From Siderastrea siderea (taxonomy: Eukaryota; Cnidaria; Anthozoa; Scleractinia; Rhizangiidae), in the NCBI GenBank assembly GCA_964030785.1, contig OZ034969.1, positions 44,615,201 through 44,679,200 on the forward strand: a stretch of DNA of 64,000 bases, read 5' to 3'. Below, piece after piece: positions 35,016-47,024 of the stretch (its first letter is position 1; each line of letters begins with the position of its first letter). The position numbers and the translations under genes are program-made. Under the pieces are notes generated by a model. The model was not told where the DNA came from, did not search any database, and saw nothing but the letters and a program-made list of their open reading frames with translations.

Positions 35016-35551
35016 GACCTGTATCAGATGAAGCCAATTCTGGTAGTCCTGCACCTTCGACTGTGCTTGAAGGAGATTGTGCAGCTGTGGCTGAAACGAG
35101 TAGTCATACAGATCTTTTGCTCAGTGGGTCGCCTGCAGTACAAAACCAACTGTTAGAAACCTCAAATGAAACTGCTTCAGAGGAGAATACAACGTCTAGG
35201 CTTCGAGATAAGTGGGAAGACTTCAGCCAAAAAACTTATACAGAAATTGCGTCTGCATGTCCTGGCAGCTATAAAGAGGATTTTGCTTTGTTTCGAAAAA
35301 ATCCTACAGCTAAAGGCCCTTGCCAACAGACCATGGAGGAATACAATCAGGTCCCTGAAGATCAGGTTTGTGGAGAAACGCAACCTCAGCGTTCCCTTGA
35401 TAGGAAGTACCCTTTACAAGCCAGTCGTCAACCAGAACACTCCTTGCAAGAGAAAAATCCATCAGGCCAAACGCAAGTGGAATATTCTCGTCAAGAAGAA
35501 CTGACACCAGGAAGCCGTGTTAACCCTGTTATTCAAGGTCACTTTACTCAG
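35016..35551 (+). CDS. Host gene exon C: hydrophilic low-complexity segment
   Basis: This 536-base exon is bounded by acceptor CTACAG| and donor CAG|GTTAGT. It enters in phase 1 (G + GA gives Gly, then PVSDEANSG) and leaves in phase 0 after GHFTQ. The first 60 residues are Ser/Glu/Thr-rich. A short block, LRDKWEDFSQKTYTEIASAC, looks more conserved. The remainder is Gln/Arg/Ser-rich with irregular repeats (RQPEHSLQEKNPSG). It follows the coiled coil directly and is probably a disordered linker in a larger protein. No family is recognised. The open frame ends 35 bases past the donor, consistent with real splicing. Confidence 0.7.
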
Positions 35552-37647
35552 GTTAGTGAATCTTTTTTAACAAATAAGCGACTGTTATATTTTGCATAAC
35601 AAAACTTTCCAATCGAGCATCAGTTAAAAATAAAGTAAAATCCCGAGGGGAACTAAAATCGTGATAGTTAATCTTGTAACACTGACAAAACTTTATAACG
35701 CAGGCACGGACCCTTCCCTCCCCCTACGCAATGTTGATTTCTGGATTCTTTTACAGCCTCAAACGTACTCATCGCTATTAACATTGATCGGAGAAGGAAA
35801 GGATGGTGTTCAAAGAGTTCTGCTGTCAACATTGAAAAGGGGAGGCAAGGGGGGCGATTAAAGAGCTACCAATACTTGGATACTTGAATATTTGGGAGGC
35901 TTACAAAGCGTCGGATAGTTAGACTTGAGCGTCGAATACCGGAATACTGAATACGGTTCTGTCCTGATGGAATGCTACACTGCATTCTGTTTACTTCTGC
36001 AGAGTTTCCTTATAAATTCTATCGGTTGACCACTTACCCCTCGACATTTACACTAAGAGTTTGTTCAATTTCAAAATTGATGCAACAATTCTTAAGTGAA
36101 ATTATTTTCTCTGTTCAATATTTGTGGCCAATGGCGTCAATGACGTCATAGGCTAATGCTAGAGCTTAAAACATCGACGCTGGTCGCCGTGAAGTCTGGG
36201 GGGAACTGTGTGAGTTTTTAGTCGAGTCGTGCCCTCGGGACTCTGAAACACTCCCTTGTACCGTAGGCTGCGGCAAAGGGTGTTTCCATTCGATTTCGAG
36301 AAACTAGGAAATATTTGATTTTGCTTCGAATGTGCTATTTGTGAATTGAAGTGTGGCAGGATTTCATTTGCGTTGCAGTGCTGCGTTTACTTCGCCGTGA
36401 TACAAATTTCCGTAACAAGCACATTAGAAATTATACACAAGAAGGACTCAGGGCCGCAACGAACGCAACTCGACTTGCTTCGCGAATTCCCACGCATATG
36501 AAGATTGTTTCTGTTTTCCTCTTTAATTTCCAACCGGAATTATTCGTTTTTGTAGGAAAATATTTTGAATTCCAACTGGCTTCTCCGAGTCAATTCGAAT
36601 ACGAGACAAATGTTTACTGAGAATAGGAAGCGAGCAGGTTTTGACATAGCGAGATGAATTTAAACATTTTCGTACTGTTCGAAAGCGAAGCAAACGAGTC
36701 CTGAAGATTGTATTTATTCGGCTAGAAGACCAAACCCTGAACAAACACGCAAGCTTGTTTCCAAACATAGATTCAGCCATTGGAATTTATTAGCACCGCA
36801 CCTGACAAAGTGAATTTAAGCAAATAGGCACGCTTTGATCACTTCGCTTTAAGTGTGATGAAGATGCAGACGACAATTACTGTAGCTGAACTGGCTATAA
36901 AGCGAAGAAGACATTTATGAACGATTTTGTATACCTTTTGTTCTCTGCTATATTAAGCGGAACTTCAGTCTTCAGGAAAAATAAATACGGTAATAAAATT
37001 ATTGCAATCGATTTCGAATGAAATCTTTATGGTTACAGGAAACGTACATTTGAAGCACTCCTGTATTAACAAACAGATAATAGTTACAATACGAAGAAGG
37101 TCGTTGTGCATATAGGAAAACGTAGGCCGAGAAATTCGTGACGCAAGTCACCTGTCACGCAAATTATGCGGAACGTCACAAATCCCTATCGAAAGTTGAC
37201 TGGCCATGAAACTTTATTGGAGATTTACCGGTGGAAGTAAGAAAATAAAAGGGTCAACTCCAGTTTAAATTTCATTTTCTGAAGTTACGTTGTTAACTGT
37301 TATCTGACCATCGCCTAAAACATTGTTTGCAACATTATTCGACTGCATGTTTAAGAAATACTTCTTTTAGTTTATCTTTTCTCATTTGAAGAAAAAAGAA
37401 ACGAAGAGCTTCATTTACTTCGCTAGCTACGTCTCATTTTGGGGTCCCAATTTTATTGTCACGCTATAATAAACTGTCACGCTCGATACCCGACTATTTA
37501 ACCTCAAGGTGGTGGGGGCGGGACGAGGGAAGTGGGGTTAAGGCGGTCAGGGTGGGGCCGATAAATTCATTTGAAGAGCTTAATTTTACTGAGAGCGTTA
37601 TAATTAAGTAATATATAGATTTAGCTAAGCCTAAAAGCGGAGCCCCA

Positions 37648-37649
<2 letters not shown>

Positions 37650-37695
<46 letters not shown>

Positions 37696-37697
37696 CA

Positions 37698-37730
<33 letters not shown>

Positions 37731-37746
37731 ATATCATTATTACTAT
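37650..37746. repeat. (ATT)n microsatellite
   Basis: About 30 units of ATT with a few ATC interruptions. Repeat number is likely polymorphic. Confidence 0.95.
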
Positions 37747-38145
37747 TGAATTATATGAAGATCATCGCAGTGAAGGTGTTTCAACTTAAGCAGTTGAAAA
37801 GAAGAAACCTGAAGAAATTCAGGCTTGAACGGGAATCGAACCCTATCTTTATCCGCAGTTCAAATATATGATTATTTCATATATTCATGTTCATTTCTCC
37901 ATCTACGGGATAAATACGAACTCTCAATTGACCAGCTCCCAGTTGGCTTGATAGCTCAGTTAGTTAGAGCGCTGCACTGGTATCGCAGAGGTCATGGGTT
38001 CGATTCCCGTTCAAGCCTGAATGTTTCAGGTTTCTTCTTTCAACTGCTTAAGTTGAAACACCTTCACTGGGATGATCTTTATATAATCCTACCTTTATCC
38101 GCAGTTCAAATATATGATTATTTCATATATTCATGCTCATTATCA
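37747..38145. mobile_element. tRNA-derived SINE, partly inverted and duplicated
   Basis: The tRNA-like head at 37945-38017 is followed by a tail (GTTTCAGGTTTCTTCTTTCA, then ACTGCTTAAGTTGAAACACC). The reverse complement of the T-arm and tail also lies upstream at 37770-37848. A 53-base direct repeat (TTTATCCGCAGTTCAAATAT...) sits at about 37847-37897 and 38092-38141. The head has complete A and B boxes of an internal pol III promoter. This is best read as a tRNA-derived SINE with a rearranged second copy. Confidence 0.65.
37945..38017 (+). tRNA. tRNA-Thr(GGT)-like sequence, probably a SINE head
   Basis: The 73-base cloverleaf has acceptor arm GGCTTGA/TCAAGCC (7 pairs), D-arm AGCTCAGTTAGTTAGAGC, anticodon stem CTGCA/CGCAG with one mismatch, and loop CTGGTAT (anticodon GGT). 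The T-arm is GGGTTCGATTCCC and the CCA is absent. A box and B box are good. Eukaryotic ACC codons are normally read by AGT, so a GGT threonine tRNA is unexpected. With the repeat structure around it, this favours a SINE head over a working tRNA gene. Confidence 0.6.
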
Positions 38146-38227
38146 TTATTATTTCCTTTTTTGGCTGGAACTTACCAATTTCCTAAAGCAATTACAAAAA
38201 AAGGAAAAAAACACTTTTCCTCTCTCT

Positions 38228-38290
38228 AGGATTCGAACCCGGGCCGCTAGAAATAGAGATGACCACTCGCCCACGACTGCTATGTCAACA
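38228..38290 (-). pseudogene. tRNA Ser/Leu-like relic
   Basis: The minus strand contains TGGGCGAGTGG (A-box-like) and GGGTTCGAATCCT (perfect B box) about 40 bases apart. The sequence between is too short and poorly paired for a tRNA. Probably a tRNA-derived repeat remnant. Confidence 0.4.
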
Positions 38291-39568
38291 AATGCGGTCT
38301 TCATTTTAATACTTAATCCTTAGCTCGATTGAGATAAACATGCGAGTGTTTTTCCTGGGAAAATGTGTTCGGACCGCCGCAAAAACCATGGTTATGGACA
38401 GAAAAAACTAGGAGGCACTAGCTCTGCTATATTTGGCGTCGGGACTGCTGTCAAATGCTGCTAACTCTAGCGATGTACCGACCGAGTTCGCAGCACTGAA
38501 CACAACAAAGATGACTCCTCGAAGGAATTCTCGTAACTTGAACTTTTCTCCTTTCACCAAAAAGACAACTGAGTATTCTTTTGCACTTTTTCCATATAAA
38601 GATATTAGATATTTTTTCTCAAGTTTAAAACTTCAAACGCTGGTTGCCCAAATGGCACCGTGCAACTTCCCGCCAAGAAAAGTTGACATTCTCCTCCTTC
38701 CGGTCGGGTTGCCTTGGGACTCCCCTTTCCCTCCCCAAGAGTCTGTGCGGGCGGACGTACGCACGCTGATGTCAGAACCAAATTTTTTTCTCGGATCAAT
38801 AGGTTACCAAATTTGCTTACCAATGGTGCTCCGTTCAGCAGCCCTCGCTGCTTATATTGTGAAACAAAACGTCATCGGCTCTGGACGCATTGTGTGTTTA
38901 TGTTTTCTTAAGGCAACTGGATGTACATGTAAGAATGATTTAAATTGCACGAGTCAAGACAGGTTGATCCCTTCATGAAATTATCATTACCCAGAACAGG
39001 ACATTGTATGGCCGTTTATTTTCTCAGCATCATCTTGGGTGTTTGTCAATACAGCAAGCCATATCTGTTATGAGATCTTTAACGTTATCGGAACAAAGCA
39101 CGCGATTTAATTATTCGTAATATCAGCGAGAGTCTATATTTTCAAAACTGTTTCTCAGGGGGGTCGTTTACTTAGAGAGTACTCATCAGTTGCTCCTTAT
39201 ACTCAAACAACAGTGCTCAATTTCCAATGTTCTGAGTATCCAACAGTTACGCACCCATAGGCCTTCTGACTAAACGCAAACTCATCCCAAAGTTTTCTTA
39301 GACTTGTTTCATTTGAATTGAACTGCATAACAGAAAAAAAAACAATAAAAACTGACGCGTAGAAAGCTAAAACAGAAGCGCAGGAACTTTTTCGTAGGCG
39401 AAGTGTCTTTGCATACGAACTAAGAACCTAAGCGGTAAATTTAGTTGGACACCAAAACATTTCCTAAGAAACCAAATTTAAAACGCGAACTATACTGTTT
39501 TGTGTTTCAGCGGAACACATTCTTTTGTGCAATTCGCACTAAAACAATAGTGGCTTCCTTCGGATGAA
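38291..39568. other. Intronic DNA without a supported gene
   Basis: A 181-codon open frame at 38433-38978 has no motif. It crosses what looks like dispersed repeat DNA and is not called. The span includes the duplicated segment at 38975-39115. Confidence 0.5.
38975..39115. repeat. Copy of the segment preceding exon D
   Basis: About 140 bases resemble 63768-63915. Shared words include ATGAAATTA, CAGAACAGGAC, GTGTGGCCGTTTATT-like, GATCTT-AA-GTTATCG-AAC and GCGATTTAATT. In the second copy this sequence runs straight into the acceptor of exon D. Confidence 0.65.
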
Positions 39569-40072
39569 CGCTTAAGAGGCATTCCCTGTAAGAACCGACC
39601 GGTCGATTTTCCATGAAAAATATATTTCTTTCTTTTTCTGTGCAGAAGTACGACATTATAAGTAAAGTACAAAAATCGCATTTGTTTGGCTTCATTTGAT
39701 TCCTACCTGTCTTAGACCGATAGTTCCGATGCGACTCCTGAACAAGGAAATCCTTCGTCTGGAACCCTGATTTTAACACTAAACTCGAGATAGCATAAAG
39801 CAACACGGAGTCGACAAAAGCAGCTTACATTTATTCCTACCTTAATTAGGCCATATTTATTATTTTCACTGCCAAAATAACTTGTTCTGTCTTGTAGGAA
39901 TTTTGCTAGAACTGTTTTAGTACACCAACCTGAAGGCACTGCGAACGCCATTGATAAGGTGCATTAAAATCAAGATTTCTTAAAGGTGGGACCTGACCTA
40001 CAGCTCATTCTCCGATCAGACAATAGATTAAGGACTGGTCTAAAAGTAACTGTAACAAAATTTGTCGGCACT
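39569..40072 (-). repeat. Dispersed repeat, inverted partner of 59037-59530
   Basis: The reverse complement begins AGTGCCGACAAATTTTGTTA at 40072 and matches 59037 onward for about 500 bases. Shared features include CAGTCCTTA, GGTTGGTGTACTAAAACA, CGACCGGTCGGTT-like and CAAATGCGATTTTTGTAC. Similarity ends at about 39569. Probably a dispersed element of unknown type. Confidence 0.75.
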
Positions 40073-41154
40073 CGTCATATGGTTATGGAAAAACCTAAGC
40101 AAAATTCACCAAAACTGCAACATTCACAACTTGAATTAATATGACTCGGTCAATTCAAAGACATTTTGATTTGCCTACATTACAACTAAAAGCATTTTAA
40201 CCTCAAAGAGTATTCAAAAATAGACCATACAACAGTTTTCGTGAAAAACTGGATCAATTTTACTTGAATTACCTCGGAATTATCCCAAGCTTTTCGAAGT
40301 TCAAATCGATGAGCGGTAACGGTCAGTTTGTTGTCACGCAACACTCTACATGTGGTCCAGCAGCATACTCGAAGCATACGGATTACCGCTTAAAAAGGCC
40401 AAACACTCATTGACATGGAGTCATGGAAGAAATAAATACAATAACCTTGTGTTCATCAGCTGTTTTGCCAGATTACTGCGTTCAGTAAGTGAGGTTACGG
40501 CACAGGCACCCCAAGCTCAAGATGAGAGAATACGATCGAGTTGCGTGTTGTGCGTCGTGTTACAAGGCTCTCGATTTATAGACTTTGTATGGGAAATTCA
40601 CTTTCTTTATCAAAATGCTAAAATAAAGTTATGAATGTAGAAAAGAACTTCACTTGACTCGACATGGGGTTGTTTTTGTGTCTTGTGTGTAGGGGCAATT
40701 CGAGGCCGTTTTAGGCGAGTTTTTGGTTCGGGGTTGTTCGCGGTGTTGTTACAACACATAAAACGAAGGAAGGCGGGTGACTCGAGACGAGCGAGTCCCA
40801 CAAATCGCTATCGTATCACAAAGCAACGCAGAGAATCGCCATAAAAACACCACATTCATAAAGCCCCATAATTTTGACATCCTATTCAGCCTTCACAGTG
40901 ATCGCACGGTAATTCTGGTCTGAGCAAAATTCGAAAAACATTCTGCCATCGGAGATCTTTCCGTGCGCTAGGCTTCTCGCGTGGACACGGCCGGAATACA
41001 GTCGTTGTAGGCTGCACGAGCCCTAATTACATTCTGCACTTTCATTGGTTAATTCAAACTTCCAGTCACGCGCGTGTCAACATAACGGACTGTCTACCGG
41101 CCATTAAAATATTAAAAACAAAAGTAGTGAAGTGCCAAAAAAGTTCTTTCCAAA

Positions 41155-41189
41155 GCCAAACGTTTCGGGCTTAGCCCTTCATCAGTGGC
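41155..41189 (-). ncRNA. Hammerhead ribozyme in left arm of the palindrome
   Basis: Minus strand: stem I GCCA/TGGC, core CTGATGA, stem II GGGC-TAA-GCCC, core GAAA, then CGTT with palindromic stem III ACGT and cleavage triplet GTT. All core positions are intact. It lies about 100 bases beyond the stop of a PLE endonuclease on the same strand, as expected for PLEs. Confidence 0.82.
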
Positions 41190-41279
41190 AAATGAACGAT
41201 TTTCAAATTACCGCTGCGTCAGAGAAAATATATAACGTTGGTTGAAGAAAAAGAGCACGCGCAATGATAGACGCGCGAG

Positions 41280-41640
41280 CGTGTAAGTTTCAAATGAAAG
41301 AAAAGTTAATGTTCATCCCGCGTGGTCGCGCAGTTCCAAGCCTGAAGATTAGCCGCATTTCCAGTCTTTTCCGGTGGATGTTATTGCCAGTGCACAGCTT
41401 AATACCACGAATCTCGGCGTCGGACAAAGTGTGGTTTAAGCCATTAAAGTGCTCAGCAACAGGGAAACCAGGATATTTTTTCTCTATGCTTCTGAGGTGA
41501 AAGGAAACGTTTCTCCGAAGCGTTCTCGGAGGGTTCCACTGGTTTCCCCGATGTAGAGAGCAGAGCAGCGACGGCACGAGATGCAGTAAACTAAGTTGCT
41601 GGAATGGCAGCTGAAACGTTCTTTGATGTTGATGGTTCAA
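41280..41640 (-). pseudogene. PLE endonuclease C-terminus (left arm, minus)
   Basis: The minus strand encodes the end of a CxxC-linker PLE endonuclease. It has an out-of-frame CRRCSALYIGET-type core near 41560, then frame-open IEKKYPGFPVAEHFNGLNHT, LSDAEIRGIKLCTGNNIHRK and LGTARPRGMNINFSF to the stop. The part upstream of about 41500 is frameshifted relative to the tail. The same C-terminus is found in the opposite palindrome arm. Confidence 0.85.
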
Positions 41641-41679
41641 TTAGGGCCGTTAACAGTTAGTGAGGAGTTAACATGTTGA

Positions 41680-41961
41680 GATAGATAGATAGATAGATAG
41701 TTTATTAAAATTAAAATTGCAGCCAGAGGCTGAATTATATTAATTTTTACAAGAAAGAATAAAATCTATTAATTATAAGAATAAAAACTATAAAATCGTC
41801 TAATTACAATTACTATATATAAAAGTGTTCATGAGTCTCTTAGTCTTGGCCATGGGAATATTAAAATTTCTTTTATGTCTCAAGTTAAAATGACATTTAT
41901 TTCGCGAGGGTAAAAGCTTATATAATCTGTGGTTTTCATTACTGCTAATAGATTCGAATAA
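41680..41961 (-). mobile_element. 5'-truncated CR1/L2-like retrotransposon 3' end
   Basis: A 282-base insertion sits in the PLE and is flanked by TTGA (41676-41679 and 41962-41965). On the minus strand it encodes the last residues of a non-LTR retrotransposon protein (HFNLRHKRNFNIPMAKTKRL, MNTFIYSNCN-stop). A short 3' UTR follows, ending in TTTATTAAA plus a (CTAT)n tail. A microsatellite tail instead of poly-A is typical of CR1/L2-type elements. Comparison with the uninterrupted PLE at 42630-42660 shows the insertion cost about three target bases. Confidence 0.8.
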
Positions 41962-41965
41962 TTGA

Positions 41966-42440
41966 GTACGGCATCGTGGATGGTTGCAAGGAACGGTACC
42001 AGCGGGATCTGCGGATTGACTTCCAACGGTGGTGTGAACCAACACGTTTCTAATGTTGCGATCTCGACGATATGCTAGGAGCGGGGCGTCAGTAAAGATC
42101 CGCCCGGTCTCTGGGTCGTTGTTAAGGATCCGGAAGTTGTTAAGTAGGATTTTCTTGAGTTTTTCATTGAGGGGTTGGTAAGTAAGTACCAATGGTACCC
42201 TCCCAGTTTGGCTGTTTTCCTCTCTGTGGCTATAGATGGTGTCGTGCCTGTTGATGATGCTTATTTTCCTCAGATCTTCACGGAGTAAGTCACAGGGATA
42301 GCCCCGCTCTTGAAAGAAGCCACACATCTCTTGCGCTCTAGTGGTGAAATCGTGGTCATCAGAACAAAGGCGGTGGAGACGCAGAAGTTGGCTGTAAGGA
42401 AGATTGTTCTTAGAATGACTAGGGTGTGAGGACTGATGAT
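41966..42440 (-). pseudogene. PLE linker segment (minus)
   Basis: Minus strand: FQERGYPCDLLREDLRKISI, PLVLTYQPLNEKLKKILLNN, DPETGRIFTDAPLLAYRRDR, and NVLVHTTVG up to zinc-type CNHPRCRT, where the CR1-like insertion interrupts it. This is the region between reverse transcriptase and endonuclease in CxxC-type PLEs. It has switched orientation relative to the copy starting at 42450. Confidence 0.85.
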
Positions 42441-42449
42441 GTAAATAGC

Positions 42450-42905
42450 TGTGTGTGTCTGTTTCCAGATCCTTAACAGCGACCCAGAGACCTGGCGGAT
42501 CTTTACTGACGCCCCGCTCCTAGCATATCGTCGAGATCGCAACATTAGAAACGTGTTGGTTCACACCACCGTTGGAAGTCAATCCGCAGATCCCGCTGGT
42601 ACCGTTCCTTGCAACCATCCACGATGCCGTACTTGTCAACATGTTAGCTCCTCACTAACTGCTAACGGCCCTAATTGTACCATCAACATCAAAGAACGTT
42701 TCAGCTGCCATTCCAGCAACTTAGTTTACTGCATCTCGTGCCGTCGCTGCTCTGCTCTCTACATCGGGGAAACCGGTCGACCCCTCCGAGAACGTTTCGG
42801 AGAACACCTCAGAAGCATAGAGAAAAAAATCTCCTGGTTTCCCCGTTGCTGAGCACTTTAATGGCTTAAACCACACTTTGTCCGACGCCGAGATTCGTGG
42901 TATTA
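42450..42905 (+). pseudogene. PLE linker and endonuclease (plus)
   Basis: The plus strand encodes the same protein region as the preceding minus copy: DPETWRIFTDAPLLAYRRDR, CNHPRCRTC, CRRCSALYIGETGRPLRERF and EHLRSIEKKISWFP. A frameshift follows, and the open tail ends near 42905. It preserves the uninterrupted target of the CR1-like insertion. The two copies meet head to head at about 42445. Confidence 0.85.
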
Positions 42906-43915
42906 AGAGGGACTTTTTCTTAACGCCGGGTGAAATTACGAAATTGTGGCACATCAGTCAAAAATCAAGGTCCTTCATATTTTGTCCATAGATAGACCAT
43001 GGAAATTCATTTGTCGTGGTATAGTTATTTTGTTCAAATTATTTTTTAAATATCGTGAAAATTTTGAAAAACCGTTACGGCCGTACATTGCCTCAAAATG
43101 CTTCAAATAAAAGCGATTTCCAGGACCATTAAAACCTTGGCTTGCCAAAGCGCAACGGGAAACTAGACTTGAACGAATTCGGATATTGACTTAGGACATA
43201 TTAACGAAAACTTTGAGCCTAAAAGTAGGATTATAGACGTAATCCTAAATTTGTTGTGATGGAGCAAAGATAGCTAATATTTTGATGTGTGAAAATCTCA
43301 ATCTAGAGTACTTTTTCAAAGCATCAGTTCTATGGCCGGTATAACTCAGATTGATTCAAATATTCGGTTGCAATATCTGGAAGTGTTGTCCTTACCTAGA
43401 ATATAAAAGTTAGTTTGGTACTTTTCATCGCTCGCAAGAAAGAGCGAGAGTTATTTTGGCAAAATCACAACGCTAACATGTCAACAACTTGCAACGTCCT
43501 GGGTAAATAAGACCCAAACTCGAACATAAACTTCACAAGTTACCTTGAACTGGCTCAAAAACTCTGTAAGAAACCTCATTGTCAGCTTACCTCTCAAAGA
43601 TAATGGTTGACGATTGAATTATAGTCCATTTTCCTATCAAATTGCCTCTTCAACTCCACAGGTCAACAAGCGGTTATTGCACGCTGCGTCACGAACATCA
43701 CTTCTGTTGCCACTTTATAGCTTCATGCCCCATTTCAACCTTAACACTACTCCAAAAGACGAGAAATGCGTGTCCATGAATCCTCCTGTCGTTGTGACGC
43801 CTTTTCCTTTTAGAAAATCGAAACGTTCTGACGGAAGAACGAAGTACGTGGTATATTCAAAAGACTCAAGACAAGCTCGCCGACTTATTGAATGTCACGC
43901 AATCTAAAAGGTCAG

Positions 43916-45612
43916 CGGTGTTTTTTTCTCCTGATGGCTTGATCGAAGGCCACAGCTGAAATGTACTTTGCTAACATGTACTGCTCGCAGTCCTCTATTT
44001 TTGTAAGATCTTGCTAAGATCGTTGGTCGCGCGAAATAGGAGGACTAGAAGAGAGCGCGACAGTGCAGCGCGTGGGGGTGTGGGCATGGAGCGAGAAAAA
44101 TAAAATATATATATATTTTCTCGTTCGACCCCTCTCCACGCCCCAACCACCTTAAAGCTCCCTTTGGCTTGCGGTTTCCATTACGTTCTTTCCTTTCCGT
44201 CGAGGAAACTGAGAGGCTGTAAACAGTTTATTGCTAAAAGGGCTTTCATTCGGAGACCATCTTATCTTAGAGAGGTCTGTTACTAAAGTACTCAAAAAAA
44301 GCCAAAAAACGAAAGAAACTCTTCCGATATTTACCGTAGCTTCCTTTTCTTTAATTCCTGTCTGTTTTCAACCTTACCCCACTAGTATTCCACTGTGTTT
44401 CCACCTTTCTCCTGAAGAATCCATTGTTCTTCAACAGGGCTGGAGGAGGGGGGGAGTTGCATATGTTTAATGCCATAGCCCATAGTGGAGTAAAGATCGA
44501 CGCACGTGCTAATATTAATTCAACTTCGGATCCAACATCACTGATCCCCACCGCCTTTTTGTGCCCCGAAATGTCCCTCTTACAGGAAAGAAGGGGAATT
44601 ATGTTACACTTCTGTCTGACACTTGATCTCGCTCGTCTAGGGCGCAGTGCCCCCAACTAATCGCTGGAATGAGCAATTTCGTCTAGGGCGCAGTGCCACC
44701 AACTAATCGCTGGAATGAGCAATTTATGTCCATCGACTCCTTGTATCGCATCCGCGAAAGTCTTGCTAAGACCAGCGCACACAAACCTTTTCTGAAACTG
44801 CCAAGATACTGCAAACCTCAGAACCGATCTCTTCATTATTTCTTCGAAGTTCGTTACTCTGCCCAAGATAAAAGGACTTTTGGTTGGTAGAAAACGAAAT
44901 CCGTGTAAAGAACTACAGTGCAATTGGACAGGAGTTTGTCAGCAAAAAACCTCTCCACCACTCAGTTTGTTTTCTGGAAACCTCTTTTATTTAACCAAAA
45001 TTTTTAAAACTTACTATAAACACCACCAAGGCTGAGATTCAGATTTTTTTAAATCAAATGTAAAAGAGAACTAAATGATTTGCACTGGCTGATATAAATG
45101 TACGACTCATATCAAACGGAAACTGGAAACAAATGTTTTTAAGTTACAGATCAAATTAGAGTGTGTGTGTGTGTTTTGTTGTTTTTGTTTTGTGATCTGA
45201 TGAGGAATACAAGCAAATCATCCCCCCACCATGGTGCAAGGGTTTGGGGGGAGGGGTGATAAAACTCCTCCCGAGGCTTTTTGCTGTGTTACTCTCTTGT
45301 AAGGTACCAAGCGACCCTGACCACTTTTTAGGCCAGAAATTTGACATATTCTTTTGTTTTCTGTTTTCGATGAGCGACCACCCAAGAGGATTGTTAGAAA
45401 ATCCGAATTTTTCAGATGTCACAAGAGTTCAGCCAATTTTGGACAGCGAGTTCACAACGTACTGAACAACGACGGCTTGATCTGTGGATAAACAGGAATT
45501 GTTGCTCTGCTCCACAGTATTGAATAATGTTATACAAAATTTGACAGGTAAACGATAACAACTTGGTATTCGACGTGAAACTGGGCCAGTGCGTTTAAAC
45601 TGTTCCCCTAAA
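43916..45612. other. Loop of the palindrome, no gene
   Basis: No supported coding sequence. It contains a (TA)n-centred short palindrome near 44095-44122 and a 46-base tandem duplication. GT and G/C-rich low-complexity patches lie near 45165-45260. Confidence 0.55.
44634..44725. repeat. 46-bp tandem duplication, two copies
   Basis: CGTCTAGGGCGCAGTGCC... starts at 44634 and again at 44680, with one substitution between the copies. Near identity implies a recent duplication. Confidence 0.95.
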
Positions 45613-45865
45613 GGCTGATTTCCACTGTTGCGTAAATTTTACGCAAGTACGGGCGTGAATTTAATTCGCTTTACGTGCGTATAAAATAAAATTAGAGACG
45701 ATGTATGAACGGCTCACGTAAACGTAAAAAGTTTGAAAACTTTCAACTTTTTCGTTTACGTAAGCCGTTCATACATCGTCTATAATTTTATTTACGCACG
45801 TAAAGCCAGTTAAATTCACGCCCGTACGCACGTAAAATTTACGCAACACTGTGGAAAATTAAGCC
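45613..45865. mobile_element. Palindromic MITE
   Basis: Arms of about 115 bases pair almost perfectly. The left arm includes GTTGCGTAAATTTTACGCA and ACGATGTATGAACGGCT; the right is its inverse. The spacer is a few bases of 'gtttgaaaactttcaac'. The ends are GGCTGATTTCCACTG and, inverted, GGCTTAATTTTCCACAGTG. The target duplication is not clear. The RNA would fold into a long hairpin. Confidence 0.8.
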
Positions 45866-47024
45866 ACGGAGCAGAAGTGTTGTTGTCCCCTTCCTTTCAG
45901 TCAGTCCATAGCCTGCTCCTCGGCTTACACGCTTCCCTTTACCAATGGCTTTTCTATTATCGGTCTGAGACATTTATAGTGTTATTTGGCCAACAATCTC
46001 ACTTTCTTTGGACACGGTATTGGGAGAGATATTGAGAAGAATGGCTTGCAGCCCGCTGACCTTTAGGATTGCGTGACATCATTGACATAAACAGTCTCCG
46101 TTCGCGATCTTTGCTTGAGATTGCCAGCTCACAAGAAAGGCCGTCAATATAGCAGGGACATTCACAAATATATATTTGTTGTACATTAGAGCAGTGTCGA
46201 AGCTGAAATGAGACATGAAGTGGCAACAGAAGTGATGTTCGGGACCTAGGCGCCACATCTTGTTGACCTTTGGAGCTGAAGAGCCAATTTGATAGGAAAA
46301 TAGGCTATAAATCAATCGTCAACCACTATTTTTGAAAGGTAAGCTTATCATAAGGTTCTTACAGAGTTTCTGGGCCAGTTTGAGGTAACTTGTGAAGTTT
46401 ATGTTCGAGTTTGGGCACTATTTATCCAGGACGTTGAAATGATCGTTGGAAGTTGTTGACATGTTAGCGTTGTGATTTTGCCAAAATGACTCTCACTCTT
46501 TCTTGCGAGCGATGAAAAGTACCAAACTAATTTTTATATTCTCCGTAAGGATAACACTTCCAGATATTGCAACCGAATATTTGAGTCAATCTGAGTTATA
46601 CCGGACATAGAAGTGATGTTTTGAAAAAGAGCTCTAGATTGAGATTTTCAAACATCAGAATATTGGCTGTCTTTGCTCCACCACGAGAAATTTAGGATTA
46701 CAGCTATAATCCTACTTTTAGGCTCAAATTGCTCGTAATTATGTCCTTAGTCATTATCCGAGCTCATTTAAGTCTAGTTTTCCGTTGCGCTTTTGCGAGC
46801 GAAGGGTTTTGTGGAGGTGAAAATCGCTTTTATTTTAGGTATTTTGAGGCAATGTAGAGCCCTAACGGTTTTCCAAATTTTTCACTAAATTAAAGAATAA
46901 TTTGAACAAAATAAATATACCGGGTTAAGTGGCATACCATAGGTTATCTTTAGACAAAATGTGAAGAACCCTGATTTTCCACTGATGTGCTACTCCTCAC
47001 CCAGTCAGAAAAAAAAAGGCGCTC

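Noticed and set aside
36126..36160. TGACGTCA word resembling a CRE site
   Set aside because: A single 8-base match within a 28-kb intron has no supporting context.
38433..38978. Open frame of 181 codons
   Set aside because: No recognisable domain, an opposite-strand frame overlaps it, and composition resembles surrounding repeat DNA.
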